DNA of 64,000 nt from Acidobacteriaceae bacterium KBS 89 (GTDB lineage Bacteria; Acidobacteriota; Terriglobia; Terriglobales; Acidobacteriaceae): positions 310,001 through 374,000 of the forward strand of contig KB906758.1 in NCBI GenBank assembly GCA_000381605.1. The letters are read 5' to 3'. A model generated the notes under the pieces. It ran no database searches, was not told the DNA's origin, and saw only the letters and a program-made list of their open reading frames with translations. Below, one piece after another: positions 51,997 to 61,022 of this stretch (position 1 is its first letter; every line of letters begins with the position of its first letter). Both the position numbers and the translations under genes were made by a program.

Positions 51997-53523
51997 TTAC
52001 TCTTCGTCGCCGGATGCGGCAAGGAGAGGGGCCAAGCTGGCCATCTCGTCGAAGTCGATGAGGTTGGAGACTGCGGCCCCGGCGTCCAGATTTGTGGTGG
52101 GGCTGGACACGTTTTTTAGCGCTTTATTGATGGCGCGGGTACGGACGCCCAGCTTCTGGATGGTGTTTTGCACAGTGCCCACCTGATCTTCGACCTTTTG
52201 CATAAGACCGCCGTAGGTCTCGAACTCCTTTTTGGCAGAGGAGAGGACGCGCCAGACTTCGTCGCCCTTTTTCTGGATGGCGAGGGTATGGAAGCCCATC
52301 TGGAAGCTGGTGAGGATGGCCATAAAGGTGGACGGGCCGGCGATGGTGACGCGACAGCTGGCTTGAATCTCGGACTGGAGGCCGGGACGACGGACGACCT
52401 CGGCGTAGAGGTTTTCGGTCGGCAGGAACATGATGGCGTGGGGCATTGTGGTGGGCGGGTCGATGTACTTGTCGCAGATGCGCTTGCCTTCGGTGCGGAT
52501 TGCTCGCTCGAAGGCGCGGCCGGCAGTGGAGATTTCTTCGGCTGAGCCGTGGTCGTAGGCGTGTTCGAGGCGTTCCCAGTCTTCCTTGGGGAACTTGGCG
52601 TCGATGGCCAGGAGAGTGTAGGAGTCGGCACCATCGCCGTTGGGGAATTTGAGCGCGTATTCGACGGCCTCGAGGGTGTTGGGCTTGATGCGGGCGTTCT
52701 TGATGTACTGCTCGGGGGAGAACATCTGCTCGAGCTGCTGGCCCAGCTGGAACTCGCCGACCACGCCGCGGGACCTTACGCTGGAGAGGACTTTCTTCAG
52801 GTCGCCGACGCCGGTGGCGAGCTCCTTCATCTCGCCGAGTCCTTTCTGGACTTCGCCGAGGTGGGTGGTGACCTGGCCGAAGGATTCGGTGAGGCGTGAC
52901 TGCAGGGTGGCGTGGAGTTTTTCGTCGACGGTGACGCGCATCTGCTCGAGTTTGGCGGCATTGTCCTCGTTGAGTTTGGTGAGGCGGTCTTCGACGGTGA
53001 AGCGGAGTTTTTCCTGCTGGGTGTTTGCTTCGCCGGAGAGCTCGGCGAGGCGGTTGTGAAGGGCTTCACGGGCCTCGAGCTGATTGCGGTTCGCTTCGGC
53101 GATGAAGTAGGAGAGGCGCTGCTCGATGGATTCGAGGTTGCGCTGGACGGCGGTGCGGAGAGTCTCGTCGGAGGCTTTGTTGTCGGCGCGGAAGCCATTG
53201 AGGCCGGTCTGGAGGAGTTGGCTGAGTTCGGCAATGTTGCGGGTGATCTCGGTGCGGAGGTTGCTGAAGTCGGCTGCGGCGGACTCGCGTGTGCGATGAG
53301 ACTCAGCGGAGGCGTCGGTGCGAAGCTGAGTGAGTTCATTGCGGAGGTGACGATCGAGGCCTTCGAAGTGGGCGTCAAGACGGGTCAGCTGGCTAGATAT
53401 GCTGTCGGCTAGCTGATTGAGTGCGGGGTCGTGTGCGGGGGACGAGGGTCGGCGCAGCAGGATGAACACCGCGATGAAAGTAGCGATTTGAAGCGCGATA
53501 AGGAGAAGGACCAGGGTTGTCAT
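51997..53523 (-). CDS. rmuC: DNA recombination protein RmuC
   Basis: 508 residues from the ATG at 53523 (AGGA upstream); the frame to 53580 adds a non-family tail. One N-terminal helix (TLVLLLIALQIATFIAVFILL) anchors the protein, then 220 residues of coiled coil rich in Glu/Gln/Arg. The nuclease-like domain contains GVVGEFQLGQQLEQMF, DAKFPKEDWERLEHAYD and PPTTMPHAIMFLPTENLYAEV. RmuC limits DNA inversions at short inverted repeats in Escherichia coli. Confidence 0.94.
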   Translation of the reverse strand: MTTLVLLLIALQIATFIAVFILLRRPSSPAHDPALNQLADSISSQLTRLDAHFEGLDRHLRNELTQLRTDASAESHRTRESAAADFSNLRTEITRNIAELSQLLQTGLNGFRADNKASDETLRTAVQRNLESIEQRLSYFIAEANRNQLEAREALHNRLAELSGEANTQQEKLRFTVEDRLTKLNEDNAAKLEQMRVTVDEKLHATLQSRLTESFGQVTTHLGEVQKGLGEMKELATGVGDLKKVLSSVRSRGVVGEFQLGQQLEQMFSPEQYIKNARIKPNTLEAVEYALKFPNGDGADSYTLLAIDAKFPKEDWERLEHAYDHGSAEEISTAGRAFERAIRTEGKRICDKYIDPPTTMPHAIMFLPTENLYAEVVRRPGLQSEIQASCRVTIAGPSTFMAILTSFQMGFHTLAIQKKGDEVWRVLSSAKKEFETYGGLMQKVEDQVGTVQNTIQKLGVRTRAINKALKNVSSPTTNLDAGAAVSNLIDFDEMASLAPLLAASGDEE

Positions 53524-53655
53524 TTCGTCTTTCCTTCGCCTAAGAATACCACCTCTCTCACCCCCGTCCTGTGGACTCAACGATATCGAAAGATTTTCGT
53601 ACGAGCGAGAAAATCCGCATCCAAGGAACTATCTGAGGAACTACGGAGGTGTTCT

Positions 53656-53811
53656 ATGAAGGAAGATTTGAAGAATCAGAGCTTTGATGCGGCGACTGCT
53701 GTGAATGGGAGAGATGCGGAGCTTGAAGAGGAAGATGATGACGCCGCTGCGCTGGAGGAAGATGACGAGTTGGATGAGGAGGAGGATGTCGAGGATGAGG
53801 CTGGTGTTTAG
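53656..53811 (+). CDS. very acidic small protein
   Basis: 51 residues from the ATG at 53656, preceded by GGAGGT at five bases. More than 40% of residues are Asp or Glu, concentrated in the second half (ELEEEDDDAAALEEDDELDE). No signal or membrane segment. Comparable acidic tails bind basic proteins or metal, but no family is recognised. 66 bases upstream of the Ala/Gly-repeat protein on the same strand. Confidence 0.6.
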   Translation: MKEDLKNQSFDAATAVNGRDAELEEEDDDAAALEEDDELDEEEDVEDEAGV

Positions 53812-53877
53812 GACTTTCTAAATCAGCATCGTTTTTGAGGGGCGACATTGCTCTGTCAGGCGACAACGAGAATATCT

Positions 53878-54126
53878 ATGAGAAAAATTCAGATCAGGCG
53901 CGGGTTGGCTTCGGGGGCGGGGGCATTTGGTGCGGTCGCTCTAGGTGCCGTGGCCGTTGGGGCTCTTGCGGTAGGGGCGGCGGCGATTGGTGCTCTTGCG
54001 ATCGGAGCGTTGAGCATACGAAGACTTCGCTTGCTGGAAGGAAGGATTGAGGATCTTCACATTCAACGCTTGACGGTCGGCGAGTTGGAGATCAAGTCGA
54101 GGCGGACTTCGGAAGAGCCGTTATGA
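53878..54126 (+). CDS. small protein with Ala-Gly pentad repeats
   Basis: 82 residues from the ATG at 53878. Residues 12-45 form seven near-perfect pentads of the type A-x-A-hydrophobic-G (VALGAVAVGALAVGAAAIGA and on), a pattern seen in membrane-associated or beta-helical small proteins. The tail reads RLLEGRIEDLHIQRLTVGELEIK, which I recall as a recurring end of uncharacterised bacterial proteins. The longer frame from 53848 lacks a ribosome site. Confidence 0.65.
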   Translation: MRKIQIRRGLASGAGAFGAVALGAVAVGALAVGAAAIGALAIGALSIRRLRLLEGRIEDLHIQRLTVGELEIKSRRTSEEPL

Positions 54127-54155
54127 CTTAGGTTGCAGGTTGGTCGCGACTTACC

Positions 54156-55325
54156 TTACCGTGACGGCCACTGCCATTTTGGTCGATTGAACAGGGTTGC
54201 GTCGGAGAGAACCGTTTCGCCGAAGGTTTTTTCCAGATGCAGCGGCTTACACTGCGGGGTCTCGCTGAGGGCTTCGATGAGGGTTCGCGCGTGGGAGACG
54301 ACGATGAGTTGACTCTTCTGCGAGGCGGCGGCAATCAGTCGCGCCAGGGCGGGCAGAAGGTCGGGGTGGAGGCTGGTCTCGGGTTCGTTCAGGACCATGA
54401 GATGTGGCGGGCGTGGTGTGAGCAGGGCGGCGGTCCACAGGAGGAAGCGGAGGGTACCGTCGGATAGTTCTGCGGCAGACAACGGACGCAGCAGACCATG
54501 TTGGTGAAGCTTGACCTCGAAACGGCCGTTCTGCACCTCGATGTGAACACGGCTCTTGGGGAAGGCGTCGTCGATGGTGCGTTTGAGGGCTTCGTCGTCG
54601 CCGATTTCGAGAATGGTTTGGAGTGCGGCGGGCAGGTCGGTTCCGTCGTTGTTCAAGACTGGGGTGAAGGTGCCGATCTGCGGGATGCGCACAGGGGACG
54701 CGATGTCGGTACGGAATCCGTCGTAGAATCGCCAGCCTCGGATGGATTCACGGACAGCGAGCATCTCCGGGGCGCGCTGCGGGTCGGCGATGCTGGCCAG
54801 CATGCTGTCGGCGGCGCTCAGGTTTTGGGTGAGCATGACAGGCTCTTCATCGCGGCCGGTGGGCAGGTAGACGAAGTTGTTGCGCCGATCGACCAGCGCG
54901 GAGGCTTTTCGGTACGTGCCACCGTGCCAGATGCATTCGCGCTTGATGGCGGGATCGAGGTTGAAGGCTGTTGCTGGCGGAGGTGAGGGATAGCCAAGAT
55001 CGATGCTGTAGCCGTAGGTCTCGTCGGAGAAGCCGAGCTTGAGGCTTACCGGGCTGCGTGGGGCCGTTCCCTCGACGGGGTGATCGCCCTGGCGAACGGA
55101 GCGAGCGATGGTCTCCGGGCCTGCCCATAGGGTCGAGGGTAGTCCACCTTCGCGCGCGAGGGATGCGACGACGGAGTTTTGCGCGGCGTCGCCCAGCAGG
55201 CGTAAGGCACGATAGAGGCTGGATTTGCCGCTGCCGTTGGCGCCGGTGACGAGGTTGAGGCGGCCGAGCGGCAGGACTAGATCCCGCAGAGAGCGGTAGC
55301 CGGAGATCGCCAGGGTTTCGATCAT
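54156..55325 (-). CDS. AAA-family ATPase, RecF/OLD-like
   Basis: 389 residues. The Walker A is TGANGSGKSSLYRAL near residue 27; the ABC-type signature region is LSAAELSDGTLRFLLW, the Walker B LMVLNEPETSLHPDLLP, and the H-loop IVVSHARTLIEAL. No TOPRIM nuclease domain follows, so it is a stand-alone SMC-like ATPase of the predicted ATPase group (COG4637/AAA_21). TATCCT ends six bases before the ATG. Anti-phage or repair roles are possible; no partner nuclease is adjacent. Confidence 0.88.
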   Translation of the reverse strand: MIETLAISGYRSLRDLVLPLGRLNLVTGANGSGKSSLYRALRLLGDAAQNSVVASLAREGGLPSTLWAGPETIARSVRQGDHPVEGTAPRSPVSLKLGFSDETYGYSIDLGYPSPPPATAFNLDPAIKRECIWHGGTYRKASALVDRRNNFVYLPTGRDEEPVMLTQNLSAADSMLASIADPQRAPEMLAVRESIRGWRFYDGFRTDIASPVRIPQIGTFTPVLNNDGTDLPAALQTILEIGDDEALKRTIDDAFPKSRVHIEVQNGRFEVKLHQHGLLRPLSAAELSDGTLRFLLWTAALLTPRPPHLMVLNEPETSLHPDLLPALARLIAAASQKSQLIVVSHARTLIEALSETPQCKPLHLEKTFGETVLSDATLFNRPKWQWPSR

Positions 55326-55398
55326 TCGAGAAGGATATGGCGGTGGCTCAAGCCGGTCGATATCTAATTCTGTTGAAATGATTGCGGAGGTGATTGCG

Positions 55399-56073
55399 AT
55401 GCCGATTACAAACTACAGCGTGCTGGCGGGAAGACCGACGGCGGGGAAGGTTGTGAAGGGCGCGAGTGCGCATTACCAGATCACGATGCAGGCGACGGGT
55501 GGGCCGTTTACGGTGGCGGTGAATATTCAGTCGGTGGACGGGTCGGAGGTGCTGTATGCGATTGAAGAGGAGTTTACGCCGCCGGATTTGGCGGGGTTGC
55601 TGGCGCTGCCGATGGGGATGACGAAGTTGCAGAGCAAAGCGGGTGGGCTGGCTCTGGATTATGTGCGGAGTACGGTGGGTGGAAATCCGATGATTACGAA
55701 GGCGCAGATGACGCTGCTGCCGCAGGCGGGTGCGAAGGCGAAGGGTGGCAGTGCGGAGGCGCAGATGATTCAGGAGGCGCGGGCAAAGGCTCTTGAGAAT
55801 GCCGTAATTACGCTGCTGAATATGACGATTGCGGATAAGGAGGGCGTGATCTATGCGTTTGGGAGTTCGTTCGCCGATCAGGGGAAGGTGGATGGGATTC
55901 ACGACATCCATATGAACCAGGGGAATCCGAAGAACAATCATGGCGGGGACAACGGGGTTTGGCAGGATGGTGCGTTGATGATTTATCTGCCTTCGAAGAA
56001 GACCTGGACGGCGGTGTTTATTGCGTTTCAGACGGAGAGCTGGACGACGGATTCGGTTGGGAATCCGGTTTAG
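55399..56073 (+). CDS. DUF2278-family protein (YukJ-like)
   Basis: 224 residues from the ATG at 55399 with GGAGGTG seven bases upstream; the ATG at 55378 lacks one. MPITNYSVLAGRPTAGKVVKG is the family start, with HYQITMQ, LYAIEEEFTPPDL, GIHDIHMNQGN and NHGGDNGVWQDGALMIYLP. The HDIHMNQGN / DNGVWQDG blocks suggest a nuclease-like metal site, but function is unknown. Confidence 0.9.
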   Translation: MPITNYSVLAGRPTAGKVVKGASAHYQITMQATGGPFTVAVNIQSVDGSEVLYAIEEEFTPPDLAGLLALPMGMTKLQSKAGGLALDYVRSTVGGNPMITKAQMTLLPQAGAKAKGGSAEAQMIQEARAKALENAVITLLNMTIADKEGVIYAFGSSFADQGKVDGIHDIHMNQGNPKNNHGGDNGVWQDGALMIYLPSKKTWTAVFIAFQTESWTTDSVGNPV

Positions 56074-56101
56074 TATTCGATGACTTGTCCTGCCGGACGG
56101 G

Positions 56102-56133
56102 CCCGCTACGCGCGGGGGCGGCCACTTCGTGGC
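56102..56133. repeat. twin small hairpins after the DUF2278 gene
   Basis: CCCGC-TACGC-GCGGG (56102-56116) and GCCAC-TTC-GTGGC (56121-56133) follow each other in a G+C-rich intergenic stretch. They may be a dispersed palindromic intergenic repeat; no second copy is seen in this window. Confidence 0.5.
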
Positions 56134-56231
56134 GGGTTTACCTTGTTCGGGGACGATTGTCTGTGTGGGTTCTCCCGTTGGTCGAAACGAGCGATTGAAT
56201 GCATCTCTGGGCGAATCCTGAAGGAAGCCCT

Positions 56232-57152
56232 CTAGAGGGTTTCCAAGATGCGGTCGGCGATGGCGGCGGCTTCGACGGCGGGGCGCACGTCGTGGGTGCG
56301 GATGATGTGGGCGCCGGCGAGGATGGCGGCTACATTGGCGGCGGTAGTGGCGTTGAGGCGATCCTCCATTGAGGCGGTGCCGCCGTTGAGAAGAATTGAC
56401 AGCGATGGATGCTGGGCGAGCGTGTGAGCGAGGAAGCCTTTTCGCGAGGCTCCGGCCAGGATGGGCAGGTTGATCAGACGAAGCTGGTCGAGGTGCGCGA
56501 GCAGAGGGTAGTTTTCGTCGAGGCGTTTGCCGAAGCCGAAGCCGGGGTCTAGGACGATTTTGTTGCGTTCGATGCCGGCGGTGGTGGCGGCTTCGAGGCG
56601 TTGAGTGAGTTCGGCGAGGACGAGGGGGAGAACTTCGTTGGGTGCGAGGGGTGGGAGCGTGGGCCAGTCCTGGGGACGGCCACGGGTGTGCATAAGGATG
56701 GTTCCGCAGGCGAGCTTGGCGCAGGTGGTGGACATGTCGGGGTCCCAGAGGTGGCCGCTGACGTCATTGACGATCTCGGCTCCGGCTTCGATGGCGTGGC
56801 GCGCGGTGGAGGCGTGGAAGGTGTCGACGGAGAGGATGGTTTCCGGGTGTTGCTGCAGGAGGGATGCGATGACGGGGAGGATGCGGGACTGCTCTTCTTC
56901 CGGGGTGAGCGGCGTGGCGTTGGGACGGGTGGATTCGCCACCGATGTCGAGGATGCCGGCGCCTTCGTCGAGCATTTTTTTTGCCTGGTCGAGGGCGCGT
57001 GCGGGGGCCTGGCCGGGAGAGTAGAAGAGGCCGCCGTCGGAGAAGGAGTCGGGCGTGACGTTGAGGATGCCCATGATGAGGGTTCGCCTGCCTAGAGGGA
57101 GGGTTCGAGTGCGGAGATGCCAGTCGTGATGGCTGCGGGGGGTGAAGGGCAT
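56232..57152 (-). CDS. folP: dihydropteroate synthase
   Basis: 306 residues. TLIMGILNVTPDSFSDGG near residue 27 and GAGILDIGGESTRPNATPLTPEEE are the two family signatures; VLDPGFGFGK and LAGASRKGFL complete the pterin site. It condenses dihydropterin pyrophosphate with p-aminobenzoate in folate synthesis. TAAAAT ends six bases before the ATG with no Shine-Dalgarno; the box overlaps a heptameric tandem repeat shared with the divergent dacB promoter. Confidence 0.96.
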   Translation of the reverse strand: MPFTPRSHHDWHLRTRTLPLGRRTLIMGILNVTPDSFSDGGLFYSPGQAPARALDQAKKMLDEGAGILDIGGESTRPNATPLTPEEEQSRILPVIASLLQQHPETILSVDTFHASTARHAIEAGAEIVNDVSGHLWDPDMSTTCAKLACGTILMHTRGRPQDWPTLPPLAPNEVLPLVLAELTQRLEAATTAGIERNKIVLDPGFGFGKRLDENYPLLAHLDQLRLINLPILAGASRKGFLAHTLAQHPSLSILLNGGTASMEDRLNATTAANVAAILAGAHIIRTHDVRPAVEAAAIADRILETL

Positions 57153-57162
57153 GGGGGGATTT

Positions 57163-57197
57163 TAGCTTGTAGCTGTTAGCTCTTAGCTTTTAGTCAA
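57163..57197. repeat. heptameric tandem repeat in the folP/dacB gap
   Basis: Four units TAGCTTG, TAGCTGT, TAGCTCT, TAGCTTT (57163-57190) and a partial fifth TAGTCAA. The first overlaps the putative -10 of folP. Unit number could alter spacing of both promoters. Confidence 0.75.
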
Positions 57198-57241
57198 AGC
57201 CCAGTGGCTGAGAGCTGAGGTCAAGATGCTAGACTGCGCGA

Positions 57242-58927
57242 ATGCTGAGGATTTCTATGCGCGGTGGGTTGTTCTGGGTTCTGGCTGCGGTGTCGGTGCA
57301 GCCGGTCTGGGCGCAGACGCATAACGCGGGCTGCGACGGAAAGGTCGAGTTGAAGGCTGGGCAGAGCGGGCCTTGTACGCAGCTGGCGCGGACGATTGCT
57401 GGATTGCTGGAGTCGCCGGCGGTGGCGCGGGATCACTGGGGGATTGTGGTGACGGCGATGGATGGAGCGCCGATCTATTCGTTGAACGAGGAGCAATTGT
57501 TTCAGCCGGCGAGCAATGCGAAGCTGTTTACTACCGTTGCGGCGATGGCGTTGCTCGGACCGACGACTACGTTTGAGACGAAGGTTGTGGCGAAGGGCGT
57601 GTTTGGCGGTGTGGATACGCTGAAGGGAGATCTGGTTCTGGTGGGAGCCGGGGACGCGAATCTTTCGGCGCGCGCGATTCCGTATGTTGCTCCGGCGTTG
57701 AGGCCCAAGGTTGAGAAGGGTGCTGCCCCGTTACCGGAGATAAATCCGCTGCGGTATCTGGAGGCGATGGCGGACCAGGTGGTGGCGACGGGGTTGAAGG
57801 TGGTGAATGGCGATGTGGTGGGAGATGACACGCTGTTTCCGTGGGAGCCCTATCCGCAGGACTGGTCGATCGATGACACAGTGTGGGGTTATGGAGCGCC
57901 GGTGTCTGCGTTGACGATCAATGATAACCAGATCAAGGTGACGGTGACGCCCGCTGCTATTGCTGGGCAGCCTGCAACAGTAGTGGTCGATCCGGCGGTG
58001 CCTTCGTACTACACGCTGGATGTTTCAGTGAATACCGACGAGAAGAAGAGTGGCAGCCATGTGCAGATGGAGCGTGCGCTGGGATCGAAGGTGCTGCGGG
58101 TGTATGGGTCAATTGCGATAGATGCGCAGCCGGATGAAGAGGAGGTCGCGATACATGACCCGGCTGAGTATGCGGCAGTCGCGTTGAAGGGGATGCTGGA
58201 GGCGCGAGGTGTTGTGGTGACGGGGAAGGTGCGGGCCGAGCATCGGATTTGGAGCGATGCGGAGGGCTTCATGACGCAGATGAAGGATATTAGTCGAGAG
58301 CATGACTTCCTAAAAACGGGGATCATGCATGCTACTTGCCTGCAGTCACCGCCTCCTATGCCAGGCACGGAGGTGAGAGTAATGGCTACCCATCGTTCAC
58401 CTGCTCTTGTGGATGATGTGACTCTCACGAATAAAGTCAGTCAAAATCTTCACGCTGAGTTGTTGCTGCATGATCTGGGGAGCAGGATGGGTTGCAGCCA
58501 CGGCTCTACTGTGGCCGGTGCGCGGCTGGTGCGAGCGTTTCTGGAAGAGGCAGGCATCGATAAAGATGATTTTGTTTTCTTCGATGGCTCGGGGTTGAGC
58601 GGGCATGATCTGGTGGCGCCCAGGGCTACGGCACGGTTGTTGCAGTATGCGAGCGGTCAGGCTTGGTTCGCCGATTGGAAGAAGAGTTTGCCGGTTGGCG
58701 GGGAGGATGGGTCGTTGCAGTCGCGGTTTGGCAAGGCGCCGTTGAAGGAGCGTGTGTTTGCGAAGACTGGAACGCTGGGTGAGGCGCGGGCGTTGAGTGG
58801 ATATCTCGAGTGTGCGAGCGGGAAGACGGTGATTTTTTCCATTATGGTGGGAAACCATATGCCGCAGACGAATGATGACCGCGAGGTAATGGACAAGATT
58901 GTAGGAGCGATCGCGGCGGCGAATTAG
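57242..58927 (+). CDS. dacB: D-alanyl-D-alanine carboxypeptidase/endopeptidase (PBP4, S13 family)
   Basis: 561 residues with a signal peptide ending at VWAQT. SxxK is PASNAKLFTT near residue 86, the second motif region is DGSGLSGHDLVAP, and KTG is FAKTGTLGEARA. The long domain-II/III insert between the first two motifs is typical of S13. It trims or cleaves peptidoglycan cross-links. TAGACT ends six bases before the ATG, again with no Shine-Dalgarno. Confidence 0.94.
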   Translation: MLRISMRGGLFWVLAAVSVQPVWAQTHNAGCDGKVELKAGQSGPCTQLARTIAGLLESPAVARDHWGIVVTAMDGAPIYSLNEEQLFQPASNAKLFTTVAAMALLGPTTTFETKVVAKGVFGGVDTLKGDLVLVGAGDANLSARAIPYVAPALRPKVEKGAAPLPEINPLRYLEAMADQVVATGLKVVNGDVVGDDTLFPWEPYPQDWSIDDTVWGYGAPVSALTINDNQIKVTVTPAAIAGQPATVVVDPAVPSYYTLDVSVNTDEKKSGSHVQMERALGSKVLRVYGSIAIDAQPDEEEVAIHDPAEYAAVALKGMLEARGVVVTGKVRAEHRIWSDAEGFMTQMKDISREHDFLKTGIMHATCLQSPPPMPGTEVRVMATHRSPALVDDVTLTNKVSQNLHAELLLHDLGSRMGCSHGSTVAGARLVRAFLEEAGIDKDDFVFFDGSGLSGHDLVAPRATARLLQYASGQAWFADWKKSLPVGGEDGSLQSRFGKAPLKERVFAKTGTLGEARALSGYLECASGKTVIFSIMVGNHMPQTNDDREVMDKIVGAIAAAN

Positions 58928-58964
58928 ATACGGGGCAGGCAGTCTGGGGGTCACAGGAGAACGC

Positions 58965-59741
58965 ATGTCGACAGCTGTTGTGAAGCCGCAGGGTGTTCGC
59001 CAGGTGAATCGCAAGGGTGAGCGATTTTTCTTTTCGGGGATGGCGGTGCTGATGCTGGCGACTGTCCTGGCTGGATTTTGGCCTACTTACTATGGTGCCG
59101 GCTTGATGAATGCGCCGCTGCCGAACGCGATTGTGCACGTGCACGGGGTGGTGTTTTCGCTTTGGATGATTCTGTTCCTCTTGCAGGTGGGGTTGATCTC
59201 GGCAAAGAGGGTGAAGGTGCACCGGACGCTGGGGCTGGCGGGTTTTGGGTTGGCGGTGTTGATGGTTGTGATGGGAGTTCTGACGGGTACGGCGCAGCTG
59301 CGGCGCAATCTGAAAGTGTCCGGGCCGGAGACGCGCGTGGGCGCCAACCTGGAGGTGTCGGGGAACGATGCGCAGTATGGGTATCTGACTCCGGTGACCA
59401 ATATGCTGGTGTTCGGTGCGCTGATTTTTTTTGCTTATCGTTTGCGAAGGCAGTCGGATGCTCACAAACGGCTGGCGCTGATCGCGACGATTGCGTTGAT
59501 GGGTGCGCCGATATTCCGGATTCCCGTTCCGCTCTTCTACCACCGGGTGCTGCCGGAGGAGTTAGCCGTGGTGGGATTTTTGCTGCTGGTGGCCGGGTAT
59601 GATCTTTTTTCTCTGGGCAAGGTTCACCGGATAACGTTGTGGGCCTCGGCATTCGGAGTCTTCGTCCATGTCGTGCGGATACCGGTTGGCCACAGTGCGG
59701 CGTGGCATTGGGTTGCGAATCATATTGCTGCGCTTGGATAG
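58965..59741 (+). CDS. integral membrane protein of unknown function (DUF2306-like)
   Basis: 258 residues with seven predicted helices and a Shine-Dalgarno AGGAG. His-rich membrane turns are visible (IVHVHGVVFSLWMILFLLQV, VKVHRTLG, DAHKRLALIATIALMGAPIFRI, FVHVVRIPVGHSAAWHWV). The pattern resembles DUF2306-type membrane proteins, which may bind heme, but ligands cannot be assigned. It is 37 bases after dacB. Confidence 0.65.
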   Translation: MSTAVVKPQGVRQVNRKGERFFFSGMAVLMLATVLAGFWPTYYGAGLMNAPLPNAIVHVHGVVFSLWMILFLLQVGLISAKRVKVHRTLGLAGFGLAVLMVVMGVLTGTAQLRRNLKVSGPETRVGANLEVSGNDAQYGYLTPVTNMLVFGALIFFAYRLRRQSDAHKRLALIATIALMGAPIFRIPVPLFYHRVLPEELAVVGFLLLVAGYDLFSLGKVHRITLWASAFGVFVHVVRIPVGHSAAWHWVANHIAALG

Positions 59742-59796
59742 TTGCACGAGACCGGTTCTGGCGCGGATAGAATGCATAGATAGGGTGAAGGACTGG

Positions 59797-60141
59797 ATGA
59801 TCCGAATCTGTTTTTTGTTGATGGCGGCGTGCGCGCTGGCGGGGTGTAAGTCGACGCCACCGCCTACGCCGCTTGAGCAGTTGAATGAGCAGCAGATGCA
59901 TGGGCACGCGGTGTTTCGGGCGCATTGCGTGGCGTGCCATAACGACCGCGTGGACAAGCCGCTGCATGGGCCGCCTATGCTTGGGGTGTTCAAGAGGCCG
60001 TCGCTGCCGAGCGGAGCGCCGGCGAATGATGAGCGGGTGACGGCGACGATTCTGCATGGGCATGGGCTGATGCCGGCGATGGGTAATACGATGGACCAGC
60101 AGGATATTGATGATCTGCTGGCTTACGTGCATACGCTATGA
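59797..60141 (+). CDS. cytochrome c lipoprotein
   Basis: 114 residues from the ATG at 59797; the frame further up is non-family. Lipoprotein signal ending LAGC, Pro-rich linker, then one heme c site (AHCVACHND) and a distal Met in HGLMPAMGNTMDQQDIDDLLAYVHTL. A small electron carrier on the outside of the cytoplasmic membrane. Its stop overlaps the next start (ATGA). Confidence 0.9.
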   Translation: MIRICFLLMAACALAGCKSTPPPTPLEQLNEQQMHGHAVFRAHCVACHNDRVDKPLHGPPMLGVFKRPSLPSGAPANDERVTATILHGHGLMPAMGNTMDQQDIDDLLAYVHTL

Positions 60142-60515
60142 GTGAGACGGACGAAATCAAGAAGCTTGAGGCGCGCGCGCATGGCATGTTGCCGGGCGTG
60201 GCGGGAATTTGCATGTTCATGCTCGTGCTGACGATGATCAATGCGTTTGCCGCGTTGAAGGGGAGCTTTGGTGCGGGCCGTGGAAAGTACGGCGTGCTGG
60301 TGCTCTGCACGCTGCTTGCTGCGGGTGTGTTTGGTCTGCTGCGGTTGCTGCGGTGGGGGTGGGCGCTGGTGCTTGGCGGATGCATGATGCTTTGCCTCGG
60401 GTACTTGTTTGTGTTTCAGATGACCCACCGTGCACCGTTTCTTGTGCAGGCACTGTTTGCGCTGTTGTTCTTTCTGTATCTGGTGCGACCGGAAGTGCGG
60501 GACAGGTTGCGATGA
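60138..60515 (+). CDS. small four-helix membrane protein of unknown function
   Basis: 125 residues. A short charged N-terminus is followed by four hydrophobic segments (GICMFMLVLTMINAFAAL, YGVLVLCTLLAAGVFGLLRLL, WALVLGGCMMLCLGYLFVFQM, FLVQALFALLFFLYLV). It overlaps the cytochrome lipoprotein upstream and the DUF4442 gene downstream by four bases each, so the three are translationally coupled. Confidence 0.75.
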   Translation: MSETDEIKKLEARAHGMLPGVAGICMFMLVLTMINAFAALKGSFGAGRGKYGVLVLCTLLAAGVFGLLRLLRWGWALVLGGCMMLCLGYLFVFQMTHRAPFLVQALFALLFFLYLVRPEVRDRLR

Positions 60516-60988
60516 GCTGGTGGCTGCGGCATATCGGATGGTGGCCGCCGTTGTTTGGAACGGGCATCAAGGTGACCCGCCTGGACAAAGATCTCCGTGC
60601 CGTGGACGTAGAGATGCGGCTGATGCGGTGGAACAAAAACTATATGGGTGTGCATTTTGGGGGGTCGCTGTTTTCGATGACTGACCCGTTTTACATGATC
60701 ATGCTGGCGAGGAATCTGGGGCAGGGCTACGTGGTGTGGGATAAGGCCGCGTCGATACGGTACAAAAGGCCGGGCAGGGGCCGGGTGCGCGCGGAGTTTC
60801 GGTTGAGTGAAGAGAGGCTGACGGAGATTCGGGCGTCGCTCGAGGAGAACGGACGGCATGATGCGCGGTTCGCGGTGGAGGTAAAGGATGAAGAGGGCTG
60901 GATTGTCGCGGAGGTGGAGCGGCTGATCTATTGCGCGACGAAAGATGCTCATGAGGAAAGGAAAAAGTCGCGGGGCGGGGCGGGCTGA
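60512..60988 (+). CDS. DUF4442 hotdog-fold thioesterase-like protein
   Basis: 158 residues from the ATG at 60512, which overlaps the preceding stop. WWPPLFGTGIKVTRLDKDLRAVDVEMRLMRWNKNYMGVHFGGSLFSMTDPFYMIMLARNLG is the DUF4442 core, with HFGG at the usual catalytic turn. It likely acts on an acyl-CoA or other thioester; the substrate is unknown. The C-terminus is charged. Confidence 0.88.
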   Translation: MSWWLRHIGWWPPLFGTGIKVTRLDKDLRAVDVEMRLMRWNKNYMGVHFGGSLFSMTDPFYMIMLARNLGQGYVVWDKAASIRYKRPGRGRVRAEFRLSEERLTEIRASLEENGRHDARFAVEVKDEEGWIVAEVERLIYCATKDAHEERKKSRGGAG

Positions 60989-61022
60989 GTTTTCGGCGTT
61001 AGCGTTTGTTAGGATGGAGCGC

